Shown: positions 54,250 through 64,000 of the stretch, piece after piece
Numbering within the stretch: position 1 is the stretch's first letter
Layout: every line of letters starts with the position of its first letter
Source: Hoplostethus atlanticus
Lineage: Eukaryota > Chordata > Actinopteri > Trachichthyiformes > Trachichthyidae
DNA length: 64,000 bases
Assembly: GCA_034670405.1 (NCBI GenBank)
Contig: JAXDDX010000035.1
Span: forward strand, 3,357,001-3,421,000
Reading direction: 5' to 3'
Position numbers and translations under genes: made by a program
The notes under the pieces: generated by a model
The model's database searches: none
What the model was told of the DNA's origin: nothing
What the model saw: only the letters and a program-made list of their open reading frames with translations

Positions 54250-56510
54250 GCGTTTCCATATATTATACAGTGCATACGTTGTTATAAAATAGCATAGTTC
54301 ACCTGAAGTGAACATGGAAAGAAGAGCTGACACCAAAGAGCGAACAACCTGGCGAATGCGAATCAGCTCTTCAAACAATAATTCTTATTCATGTGTTTTT
54401 TGACGTAGTTTTACGTTTAGGAAGCCCATTTATTCGCTTCAACCAGACCGATAGAAACGCACCTAACGCATATTTATTTAATTTATTTATTTAAAATTAC
54501 ATTGATGATCAGAGTTGTGACTGATGTCATGTCAACTGAGCCCCGCTAGAGGGCGCCAGACAGTCATCCACTGTTAGAAGTTGGAGCCTCAGTTTTTGAT
54601 GAATGAGAGGTGAAAGGAGGAGGAAACAAAGAGCTCAAAGAGGATCCGGACGAAACAAGAGGTTTCACTCCTACCTACTTCCGCTTTTTAAAAGACGAGG
54701 CTGCTTGTTTTTTTTTAAGAGCGAGTCAATGAGAGAGTCTCACATCCGGTATAATATTTTTCTTTTCAGTGAAAGGATCATTTGATTTAGCCAAACAGTA
54801 ATTGTGTTGTGAGACCCTGTCTTTATACCAGGTGTGGTATGTTGACGTCTGATATCAGTAATATCAGGCGTCTATATTCAAGCAGGTTCTTGCATAAATG
54901 ATCTGCTGTATGCTGAGTGGGAGGAGTAAGGGACTACAATACCTTTTGTGGTCCTCAAGTGTATATTTATATATATTTTCTACTACTATTTCAAATTGAT
55001 TTAAATCTACAAAATTACAAAACGTAGCTAAGTTGTCACTGTGCTGTCCTCTCTTGGCCGATCTTGAACAGGGAACTACTGGTGAGTAGTGTGGTTATTG
55101 CAGCTGATTAGCACTATCAGGGCACTGCCAAACCCCATAGTTTCAATTAGGGATGTATCTGATCATTGATCATTAAATAAATTAATGTGTGGCGGTGTGT
55201 TTGAGTTGTGGATGGACAAATATAGATAATTGTTGTAGATCGAATAATAGAAGAGAGTGGAGGGAGGGCCAGAGTCACCTTGTGTGCACAGGGCCCATAA
55301 TTCCTAGCTATGCCCCTGTACATATGCATTCATTAGCTATCCTGCTAGCTGACTATTGATCAATATTCAGTTGTATGCATGTGTGTGTAGATTTCCCAGC
55401 ACTATGCTGTACCAGTCAGGTTGATAAGGGTTCCTATACAGGCTGGAATAGGATGTGAACTGTCTAAATAGTTAAATCCAGGGTCTTTGCTCCCACTCAG
55501 CCTCCATTTCTGGCAACCTAAAACTTCATTGACCCTGTATGAACAGCAATTGTATTACCTGACCTTTTGTAACAAATAAATACAGTAACCTAAATTTGAC
55601 CAATGATCCTTGAAACATGGCTGCCTTGGTTCCTGGGTCACAGTCACATGGCTGCCTTGGCCCCTGGCGTTTGGCTGATGTTGATCCATGGACATCATAT
55701 ATGAAAATGAAGAGGAATTATGGAGGATGGACGCCCTCAGGGACTCGTAGGCGATTTGGTTGTGTATCTAACAGATGGCAGCCTCAGCTCAGACACCCAT
55801 AGCAGGAGGGGTTGGCACAGATTTCACACGGATCTGTAGGCGTGATGATATCCACTGGAGAACATGCTATGTAAATATTCATCTGACCTAAAATATGTTT
55901 GTGCACTACACAAGGTTTGCGAGTGTGATGTCTCATGTGCTTAATGGTCCCCAAAGACTTGCTATTTGCTGAGCTTTTCATTGGCCTCTTGTCCCATTAT
56001 CAGTCCAGAGCCACTTTGAAGTGCAGCAGTAGCAGGATGTGCATAACACAATAGGTAAACACACGACTATCTAGGAATCCATTTGAGTTAAATAGGACTT
56101 TGACCATAGCTAACATTTGCTACATGACAGCATGACGGTCCCCTCAGACTAAAGCCTGCGCCTGGTGGCATTATCTTTAACCACAAGAGTTTAAGAGCAT
56201 GTGTCTGAGTAATAAAGCAGTAGATTAAGTGGTGTCGCTGAGGTGCAAGTGAGGCATCTAAGTTACAACGTGGAGGAAGCATGTTGTACTATCCCTCTAA
56301 TATGAATGATGAGAGGTACTGGCATCATCTCAGCCTATTGTCAAACTTTAAATGGGTGAGAGGTCTGGTTCACTGGCTTGTGAAATGCAAGCTGCCTACA
56401 AGGCTCCAGGATAGACCACACATTAGTTGACTGAATAAATTATCTTGCATCTCAATAGGCACACAACACTCCCCAGCTATTTCTCCACTATTTGAGATCC
56501 AGTCATTAGT
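54250..56510. other. Intergenic sequence, no gene recognised
   Basis: Mixed unique and AT-rich sequence. Short frames at 54603 and 55617 have no family resemblance and no exon signals. Confidence 0.4.
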
Positions 56511-56517
56511 TGTTTTT

Positions 56518-56990
56518 CCACCGCAGGAGCCTGAACCTTTTGGGTACTTTTGTGAGCAGGAACCTTCTCAGGAAGAACCTTTTTAGTTCCCCAAAAGAGT
56601 TCGAGGTTGCTTTCCCACCGGGGAGATTATGCACATAAGGTCAAATTTATTTGCCAAACTTTGTTGTTGCGGGAGGAGCCCTTGAACGCTCTCTGTATCT
56701 CCTTGAAAAAATACAGATCAGTGTCTGTACCTCGTCGACGGTCCTTTGGTCCATCGGTCCATTTTCCAAAACAATAAATAGCTGTGAGACGTGTTCGATG
56801 AAATACGAAATAAGCTTGCTACCGGTATTGAACAAGCATGGCGGTTGGCGGACTTGACAATTTTTTATTGACCAATCAGCGTTGTTCAGTACTGCAACTC
56901 TGCCCCAATGGTTCCTGGTCCCCCAAAAAGTACTACCTCACTAGCAAGAACTATTTTTGGGTCTAGGAACTATCCAAGTCTTACAGATGC
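56518..56990. mobile_element. Degenerate MITE-like element
   Basis: The left part (TTTTCCACCGCAGGAGCC, then AGGAACCTTCTCAGG and TAGTTCCCCAAAAGAG) and the right part (GTTCCTGGTCCCCCAAAAAG, then ACTATTTTTGGGTCTAGGAA) contain inverted versions of AGTTCCTAG and CCCCAAAAAG words. These are typical of nonautonomous Harbinger-type elements in fish. Exact ends are not established. Confidence 0.4.
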
Positions 56991-57528
56991 AAGGGTTGGT
57001 CCAGGTCAAGCGTTGTATTCTGACAAGAACGTTGGAGCTGAAAAGAGCGATACCCTCATGGAGTCACTCACCATGTTTTGATGCTGATCATCATTCTCCT
57101 CATCTTCATCCTTATTATCATTATTTATAATATTGCTATAGTGTTGCTCTGAGCGTCACTTGGCACAGCAACACATTCACCATCACTTTTGCTGTTGGTG
57201 TCGAAAGTGGAGCTAATGTTTGCTTCACTACAGCCTGTGGAGTTTGGAGGGAATGGTAATATTTGAACACTAGCAGCAGTTGATTCTATGATGAAAAAAG
57301 ATGCCAACAAAGCTCTTTATTTGTTTTTCTGTGCCACTTGGGAAGCTTTACTTGTTTTTTCTTTTTTTTCTTACATCTGTCACAGTAACTGGGACTGTGG
57401 CAAAGAAAACAAGCTCCAAGTCAAGTGACAATTTCGTCTAGAAATGAAGTGGTATAGTCTGCCATAGCCTGAGCAACCCGGGATTGGCCATTATTTAAGA
57501 TTGAAATCATTTTTATTGTAACAAGAGA

Positions 57529-57544
57529 GGGGGGGGGGGGGGGG
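57529..57544. repeat. Poly(G) run
   Basis: Sixteen consecutive G residues, a site where length errors are likely in any assembly. Confidence 0.85.
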
Positions 57545-58586
57545 TGTTTGTCAGTAAGTAAATTTTGTTTTAAATTGATGAACAATAAGCTTATATTACT
57601 TGATGTTCCTGTGTCAGTCGCCTATCTTTCCCTAATGGAATGACCGTCTCTGTTAAGTCCGTGGGATCCTCTTTTTTAGTTTATAACCTCTATACTCTTT
57701 TATGTTTATAACCTCTGCGTCTATTGTTTCCTCCGTCATTGGGATGTCTAACTGTTTACTTTAAGTTGCAGACTTACGCACCCAGTGCAGCAACATCACC
57801 TAATAAATCTCCTCCTCCGTCTCTCCCACAGATATTACTCACTGACCTGTCTGAGCATAGATTGGATACGTATAGGTCAGCGACACTTCTTTAAATAGTT
57901 GTGATATTTGCTAATTGATGACATTTCCAGATGCAAATGTCAACATACTTTTAAATATTTGGATTACCCAGAGTGAAGGAGCACATTAAAACAAAACAAA
58001 AAATGATGTTCCTATGATCTTAAAATGGCCAAAAGCATTTGGACTTTACACTCTCTCAATCCAAAACATTTTTTAAAGTTAAAAACGTTTTGGCGTCTGC
58101 CTGAAGTAACTATGATCTTAGACAATTTCGACTTTTGTGCAGATAACTAAGGGTTATATCCGTGACATCATTGTGAGTGAAAACCGGGAACCCACCAATG
58201 AATTGTAGTCTGAGTTTGTGAATTTATTCTTTTTTTTTCAGATTGTACATTGAAATGAGGATTATTTGAACCGGAAAATGTGCACCAGGTCCTCACAAAA
58301 TCAAGTGAAGTGTAACACATATTCTGGGCTCAATCTTCCAAGATAATAACTTTTATGAATGGTGTTTTAGGGTGGTCTTTTTCTTTTGGACGGCATTCCA
58401 CCCAATTTCATCTCCCATTACTAGAAACTCAGTTCCCTAGCCTGGGGATTTCACACTGATGTGAATTTCCATTGAGAGTAAATTGTGTAAAATGAATGTG
58501 GTGTCTATCATAGTATCCAAAATGAGCACTAATAGCGCTATGATAATATAAAACTTATTTGGATGTGAGAGATCATACAATTTCTG

Positions 58587-58587
<1 letters not shown>

Positions 58588-58624
<37 letters not shown>
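58588..58624. repeat. (CA)n microsatellite
   Basis: About 18 CA units. Confidence 0.9.
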
Positions 58625-58625
<1 letters not shown>

Positions 58626-59039
58626 CCATTAATCTAAAACTATAAACTAACTCAACTGTTTAGAAAATCAATGAGGAATGTGAATGACCTTGTAAGGAAT
58701 TGATTACTTGCCGAACAGCCCCGCTATCTGCCCATTAACTATCAGATAGTGGAGTTGGTGCATCTGAACACAGAGTCATCCCAAAGCTTGACCGAAACTT
58801 CTTCTACTATCTTCATGATAAGACAGACCGATATCGTAGGACTTATGTCTTTCTACCCTCAACCTACCTAGTTGAAGCTCCCGCCTTGGAGAAAATAACT
58901 TATTCCTATATCTACCACTCCTCTGTTATCGCTAATACAGGAATTTTCTATTGAAGCAGGCATATTTTTACTGTGTGGGCACTGTTATTTTGATCCTTGA
59001 ACTCCATATTATTGGCTGCATTCAATCACATTTTTTGTA

Positions 59040-59880
59040 TTTGTACAGCCCTTAATCACCGTTACAGTCTCAAAGGGCTTCAAAGTGTGAAAACAATAAA
59101 TGGTTAGTACACGACACCCCCCAGTCTTGGACCCTCACAGAGGACAAGGAAAAACTCCCAAAAAACCTTTTAGGAAAAAATGGAAGAAAGCTTGGGAGGG
59201 ACTACTCAGAGAGGGATCCCCCTACCAGGACGGTCGGGCTGCAATAGATGCCGAGTTTGGGCAAGCAGCGTGTACAGAGTGCATTAAAGTTTATTTGGGT
59301 GGGACATCCAGATCTGATCTGGAGCATCACAGCAAACACCAGCTCAGTCAGCATCGTCCTAGGAGTGGGGAACCACGCAGGTGCCAACACTGCCGAGCTG
59401 CAGCCTGGAAACAGATAGGAGACACACCCATACACACCCATACACACAAGCACACTCATTCACATACTCTCACTCACACAGACAGACATGACCAGCGTCA
59501 GTGGACAGGAGCAGCTAGACCAGGAGAACAGGACATGTAGGCAGGATGCTAGTATCCAATGGCAGGACCCTGAGCTAGGATGAGCTAAGCCTCACTAGCC
59601 TCACTCTGAGAAGAGACTGAGCCACTCTCTCAAGGCTGGTCAAATGACAGAGAGAATAAATGGATTTTTAGCCTTGACTTAAAGACTTTGATAGAGCCTG
59701 CCTCTCTGATTGAGGCAGGCAGACTGTTCCAGAGATGGGGAGCCCGGTAAGAAAAGGCTCTGTTACGTGCAGTTTTCTTTTTGACTGCTGGTATAGACAG
59801 GTAGCCAGGCGGTTTATATGGTGTGATCAGATCTGATAAGTAGGACAGTGCCATCCCACTGTTCAGTATTGCTAATGGTG
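59040..59880 (-). mobile_element. LINE 3' fragment with C-terminal coding remnant
   Basis: The minus strand from 59854 reads TARNRAFSYRAPHLWNSLPA then SIREAGSIKVFKSRLKIHLF, the end of a fish non-LTR polyprotein. The following noncoding part contains the widely dispersed GACAAGGAAAAACTCCC segment (plus-strand 59144-59160). 5'-truncated. Confidence 0.7.
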
Positions 59881-60162
59881 GAGTTTAAGCTTATTCTACT
59901 GTTGCACTTATTGGAAGGATAACAGGACAGTGTACTGGATAAGTGTCACCACATTGCTTTAAATGTGAATTTGTAAATGTAGCTCTAAGAGTCATCATTT
60001 TAACTGATTCAACTCATGACTGCATGCGATGACTTAACTATTTTAAAAGCTATACAATTAGTTTGTAATCAATGGAATGCAATGTAGTGGCATTTTATAC
60101 ACACACAGACAGAATTTTGAACACATGAAGACAAATGAATGATGATCTATCAGTTAAGGCTT

Positions 60163-60168
60163 TTTAAT
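60163..60168 (-). terminator. Candidate guanylin polyadenylation signal
   Basis: The plus strand reads TTTAAT, which is ATTAAA on the gene strand, about 370 nt after the stop. It is the nearest signal-like hexamer that I noticed. Confidence 0.3.
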
Positions 60169-60533
60169 TCAAAACAGCATTAATACAAAAAAGAAGAAAA
60201 AAGACTAAAGGCATCTCTGCTTTAAATATGTATACAAAGTTTGGTAAGATAGAAATGTAACAAACAAAATCCATTCTAAATATAAAATGTAGGACAAAGG
60301 ACTGTCAGCAGAAAAATAAGTGCTAAATTCTACAGAGTAACAGTTTGTGCCTCAATTTTCTTTTGGGGCCATTTTGTCTGATGTCACAATTTGCCACAGT
60401 CAGAATGTGTCTTCAGGGAACATAAAAACTCGCCATCTTATCATTACAGAAAACAACACCAGAAATGCTCTGAAAAAAAAATTAAGTTTTGCAACATGGT
60501 TTCCTGGTTTCCTTCTGGGTTCGCTGGGTTTGT

Positions 60534-61348
60534 TTAGCAGCCAGTGCAGGCAGCAAAGGCACAGATCTCACAGACATCCATGGGAACCATTGCTAAAGGA
60601 AAGACAGGAAAGAAAACTACAATTAGACACATATTTAAAAAAAACTGCATCAACTGCTGTACAATTATTTAGTATTTGATATTGATCTTGGTCTGTGTGT
60701 CCCGGCTTGCACAGAGAGCTTTTATAATACAGTGATAGTCTATTTTTTTTTATAGTTTATTGTGGGCTCACCTAGTCTGGAGAGAGACATAGCTGATCCT
60801 TTCTGAGCACAGAGGGGCAGGAACTCCTGTGGAAGGGCCGGGTCGGCACACACCAACACGGTGCTGGTCCTGAGCCGTGGGCTTTGCTTCCCTGTCACGC
60901 TGTTGCTTTTTGTCAGCTCCTGGAGTTTCCTCACAGCCTCCAGGGAGAAAGAAAATTCACCATCCTGGAAAAAAAAAGAGAGAGAGTTGTTGGTGGTGTT
61001 AGGACCCAGATTATTACATAACAACAGATGTTAGTAGGAAGTTATTATAGCTGTATTGGTGGTGGACAAAACTAAATCAGACACAGTCCTTAGCACAGCA
61101 TTAATATAGTCTGTAATCCAATGTATGATATATGCAACTGCCCCATATGTGCCTGACAGATACATACTGTATGTCAATCGTTGTTTTTTTGTAATGTGAG
61201 AAAATGGAAAAAAGTGTAGACCAGAGAGTGTCATCACAAAGAAATGAGTTAAAAATGTTAGAAATGCACTTACTTGGACCTGCACGGCCTCAGAGGCCAA
61301 GCCAAGAGCCAGGATTAGGAGAGTGATGGCGGAGAGCATGGTCTTCAT
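60534..61348 (-). CDS. guca2a: Guanylin precursor (complete, 3 exons, 108 aa)
   Basis: Secreted prohormone whose C-terminal peptide activates the epithelial receptor guanylate cyclase C and so controls salt and water transport. Coding exons on the minus strand: 61348-61274, 60964-60772 and 60592-60534. The donors and acceptors are consensus and the phases agree (75+193+59 nt). Exon 1 encodes a signal peptide, MKTMLSAITLLILALGLASE. Exon 2 encodes the prosegment (DGEFSFSLEAVRKLQEL, then VCADPALPQEFLPLC), with the two Cys and FSLE block typical of the family. Exon 3 encodes the active peptide ending MDVCEICAFAACTGC, whose four Cys form the C-C/C-C pattern. It ends on the last Cys, as guanylins do, without the extra residue of uroguanylin. 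Human proguanylin has 115 aa and the same exon plan. The core CEICAFAACTGC also resembles renoguanylin of eel, so the paralogue name is less certain than the family. Confidence 0.9.
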
Positions 61349-61450
61349 GTTGACTGTTGACAGCAGTTTGGCTTCTCGTCCTTTTTCTGTTGCTGTTGAT
61401 GTGTTCAGTAGGTGTTCAGCTCAGTGACTGCTTTCCCTCAGTTTCCCTCC

Positions 61451-61457
61451 TTTTAAA
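61451..61457 (-). promoter_or_regulatory. TATA-like box of the guanylin gene
   Basis: The gene strand reads GTTTAAAAGG about 103 nt upstream of the ATG, which would place the start near 61420. Guanylin-family promoters usually contain a TATA element. Confidence 0.45.
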
Positions 61458-61459
61458 CA

Positions 61460-63905
61460 GTTCAGTGGTCATGTGATCAGAGGTGCTACAAATGGGCGCA
61501 ACGTTTTCTCATGGTTAATGAGTAGTGATGGGTTGGGATGGTTTTACAACGTTGTAAAGGCTAGTTCATAAATCCTCCTCTGACCTGCTTTTTTTATGGT
61601 TCCCTGGCTCTCTCTGACTCTCTCTCAGTGTTGATCACCCGTCTGGTGGGCAGACAGGTTGTGGCCTAGTCATACAAGGTACCTTTGTGATGAAGCCACT
61701 CCTGCCCATTGTTAGTAAGTCCTATTACTCACACTGAATGAACTTTGTACACTGAATAGGCTGAATAGGCAACAACAAAATGTAACAAAATTTGACTTAA
61801 CCGGTTCTATTAGCATTGTAGGACGTCACCTAATAATTTACCTGACCTTGACTAAATATATACTTATAATTTGATCAGGTTAGACCTCAATAATAGTAAC
61901 TAATAGCAAAGAGAAAACCAGCATGAGCAGCGATGGCCATCATGGCTGAGCAAAGTGATCTCTGGGAAGTTCAGCGCAGAAAAACACCACAGCAATGAGC
62001 GATTAGCACCAAAGATGTCGCCAAAATAAAATAAATAAAATGAGGATCTCTCAGATTACTACTTTTTCTACTTTTTCTCATCTCTCACTCAGGTGCTTTA
62101 TGAAAATACTTAACTTTTACATTAAAATGTAGGACTTTATAGAGCAATTGCCAAACACAACATAATAAGAAGACATGTCCTCACATACATTTGAAGAGTT
62201 GCCCCTGGAGCAGGTCAGGCTTCAAGTGTCTTGATTAGCATTACAGGGATCAAATTTGTGACCTTCCAGTAATACCACAACAATATAATCACGGCTCTAA
62301 TCGGCTACTAATCGGCTGCTCCGCCTGCAATATCAATTGATGCGTCACTTGTGAGTGTGAGGGAGTATCTGCATGCACTAATACACTTGGGAGCGGTATG
62401 CTGGTGGCATACCGGTGGTTATAAATTAGCTCATTAACCCAATCCAAAATGCATGATGGATATCTACCCAGCAGACATTGCATCACAGAAATACTACAAC
62501 CAAACATTCAGTGCACCAAGGTTGTGGTCAAATCACTTTCAGTTCTCTCAATTTAAAATGAAAAATGGTAATTGAAACTGCTATTTCCGATAATAATGCT
62601 CAATAATAGGTGTCCCATTAATTGTTGATATGGTTGTTGTACTGCGGGCATAAAGGTAGACAAGTAGGAGTGGTATCCTTCATTCACATCCCTCTTTTAT
62701 TTATGACACTCAAGTTGTAAAGTGCTGACCTTTGCATCAGAGTCATGGCTTCTTCTAACCAGGTATTTTGAAATCAAGCCAATGGGCCCGCTATGAAAGC
62801 AGGGAGGGTTCCCGGCGGAAATGTGTGGGTGATAACAATGTGTGACGTATGGTAGAGAAATAAAATCCATATTAGGGTGAGGTGATGAATGTCAGTAATT
62901 TAAGTTTGTTGAAATATTAAAAACTCAGCATTTACAACTTCGATATGTCCATTCAATTGTTCATTAATGATGTTTGGATAAAGTGAATGGATCATTCTGG
63001 CTCTCAATGCACAAATAACCTCTGTTCACATCCGAAAGTGTTTACATTGCTCTAGAAGCTGTTTGTGACTTGCATTATACTCAAAAATGTAGAGCTAACA
63101 AATAACTCAAGAATTGATTTCAAGTCAACGTTCCTCCTCTTTGTCGATGTGTTTACTATGTGGTCAACAGATGAAATCAAACAGGTTCTCTGCCAGGCCA
63201 AGAAGTGTGAAAGGCACAGGAATGGGCAACGGTTAAGACAAGCAAGACTAATGACAACCATTTAGACTAGAGTCGAGTAAATCATCAGCCTGACTGGGCC
63301 AGAGTATCTTGGGGCATTTATCTGACACTTATCTGATGCCCAGAACATCTTACCGTCAAGCGAGCAAGTAGGGGATCAATGCTCAATGACACTTCATCAG
63401 GGCATCATCATGTCTGTTGAGAGACTTGAATCTGAGACTTTCTGGGTCCAAGATGATCTCTCTAACTGCTCACAGCCCTGAAAATGGTTTCTCTCCTAAG
63501 CCATAGCAAGGTTTATATGCTCATATTCTCTGGCTAGCTTAGTAGTCCTATGCTAAGATGTTTATATAGGAGGTGTTCATTTCCCAAACAATATATATAC
63601 ATTTTAGAAAATATCTAAAGTCCATCACTCACTATATATTTAAATATGTATAGATGCTTCAATCGGTAAAAAAGTGAGTTTAGTCAACCAAGGTACCATC
63701 ATTTGGTTTGATTTTATGCTGTCAAGCACAAGAATCAAGGAAATATGTTATCCAGGATGACCTTCAGTGTTGAAGTAATATTTCACTGGTTTGAAAGTTT
63801 TCAAATAAATATGTAAGGCTGTTGATATTGCATTCAATACCTATCACAGTTTCATTTGACTTGAAATCCTTGGTTCTCATGAAAGAGCCATACTACTATT
63901 CAATA
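61460..63905. other. Intergenic sequence upstream of guanylin
   Basis: AT-rich with no recognisable exon, RNA gene or named repeat. Confidence 0.4.
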
Positions 63906-63908
63906 GAA

Positions 63909-64000
63909 CAGTGGTTCCCAAAGTGGGTGCCGTAATGACTGGCCAGGGGTGCCGCAAGATCTGTTAATTTCCATATTTTATTGTGTCTATTTAATAACGT
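63909..64000 (+). mobile_element. Possible hAT-type transposon terminus at the right edge
   Basis: CAGTGGTTCCCAAAGTGGGT followed by GGCCAGGGGTGCCGC resembles the CAGTGGTTCTCAA-type end shared by many hAT elements. The rest lies outside the window. Confidence 0.5.

Noticed and set aside
59100..59540. 146-codon plus-strand open frame
   Set aside because: It is antisense to the noncoding 3' part of a LINE copy whose coding remnant is on the minus strand.

Overview
The window is vertebrate nuclear DNA, almost certainly from a teleost fish. The genes are split into many short exons with GT/AG introns. Two of them encode proteins that match vertebrate endothelin-converting enzyme 1 and tissue-nonspecific alkaline phosphatase along their whole length. 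The repeats are typical of fish: Harbinger, Tc1 and piggyBac DNA transposons, L2/Rex-like LINE tails, tRNA-derived SINEs and long dinucleotide tracts. There are no operons, CRISPR arrays or prokaryotic features.

Layout. Positions 1-180 (minus) hold a 60-codon open coding segment that starts with ATG and leaves the window at its left edge. Its position and strand fit the 5' end of eif4g3. Positions 2069-20663 (minus) hold a complete ece1 gene, reconstructed here as 19 coding exons (753 aa). Its initiator ATG sits exactly at the exon 1 splice donor, as in the human ECE-1c form. Positions about 23800-36050 (plus) hold a complete alpl gene with 11 coding exons (527 aa), a TATA-box first exon and a long first intron. 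That intron contains a possible 45-aa membrane micropeptide ORF and a terminal-inverted-repeat transposon. Positions 36050-60100 contain no protein gene that I can recognise. They hold nested transposons, one tRNA-Pro (AGG) gene and microsatellites. Positions 60534-61348 (minus) hold a complete three-exon guanylin gene (108 aa). The rest, to 64000, is intergenic and ends in what looks like the terminus of a hAT-type element.

How the genes relate. The order and strands eif4g3-like(-), ece1(-), alpl(+) match human chromosome 1p36, so this is an ancient linkage group and not a functional cluster. Ece1 is a type II membrane zinc protease that matures big endothelins. Alpl is a GPI-anchored ectophosphatase needed for mineralisation. 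Guanylin is a secreted peptide that activates guanylate cyclase C in epithelia.

The most unusual structure is a 2.2-kb near-perfect palindrome at 39464-41658. It is made of two inverted copies of a Harbinger transposon segment, each carrying the same internal SINE, flanked by a CAG target duplication. It is itself inserted inside a second transposon with its own TIRs and TTA duplication (about 38980-41968).
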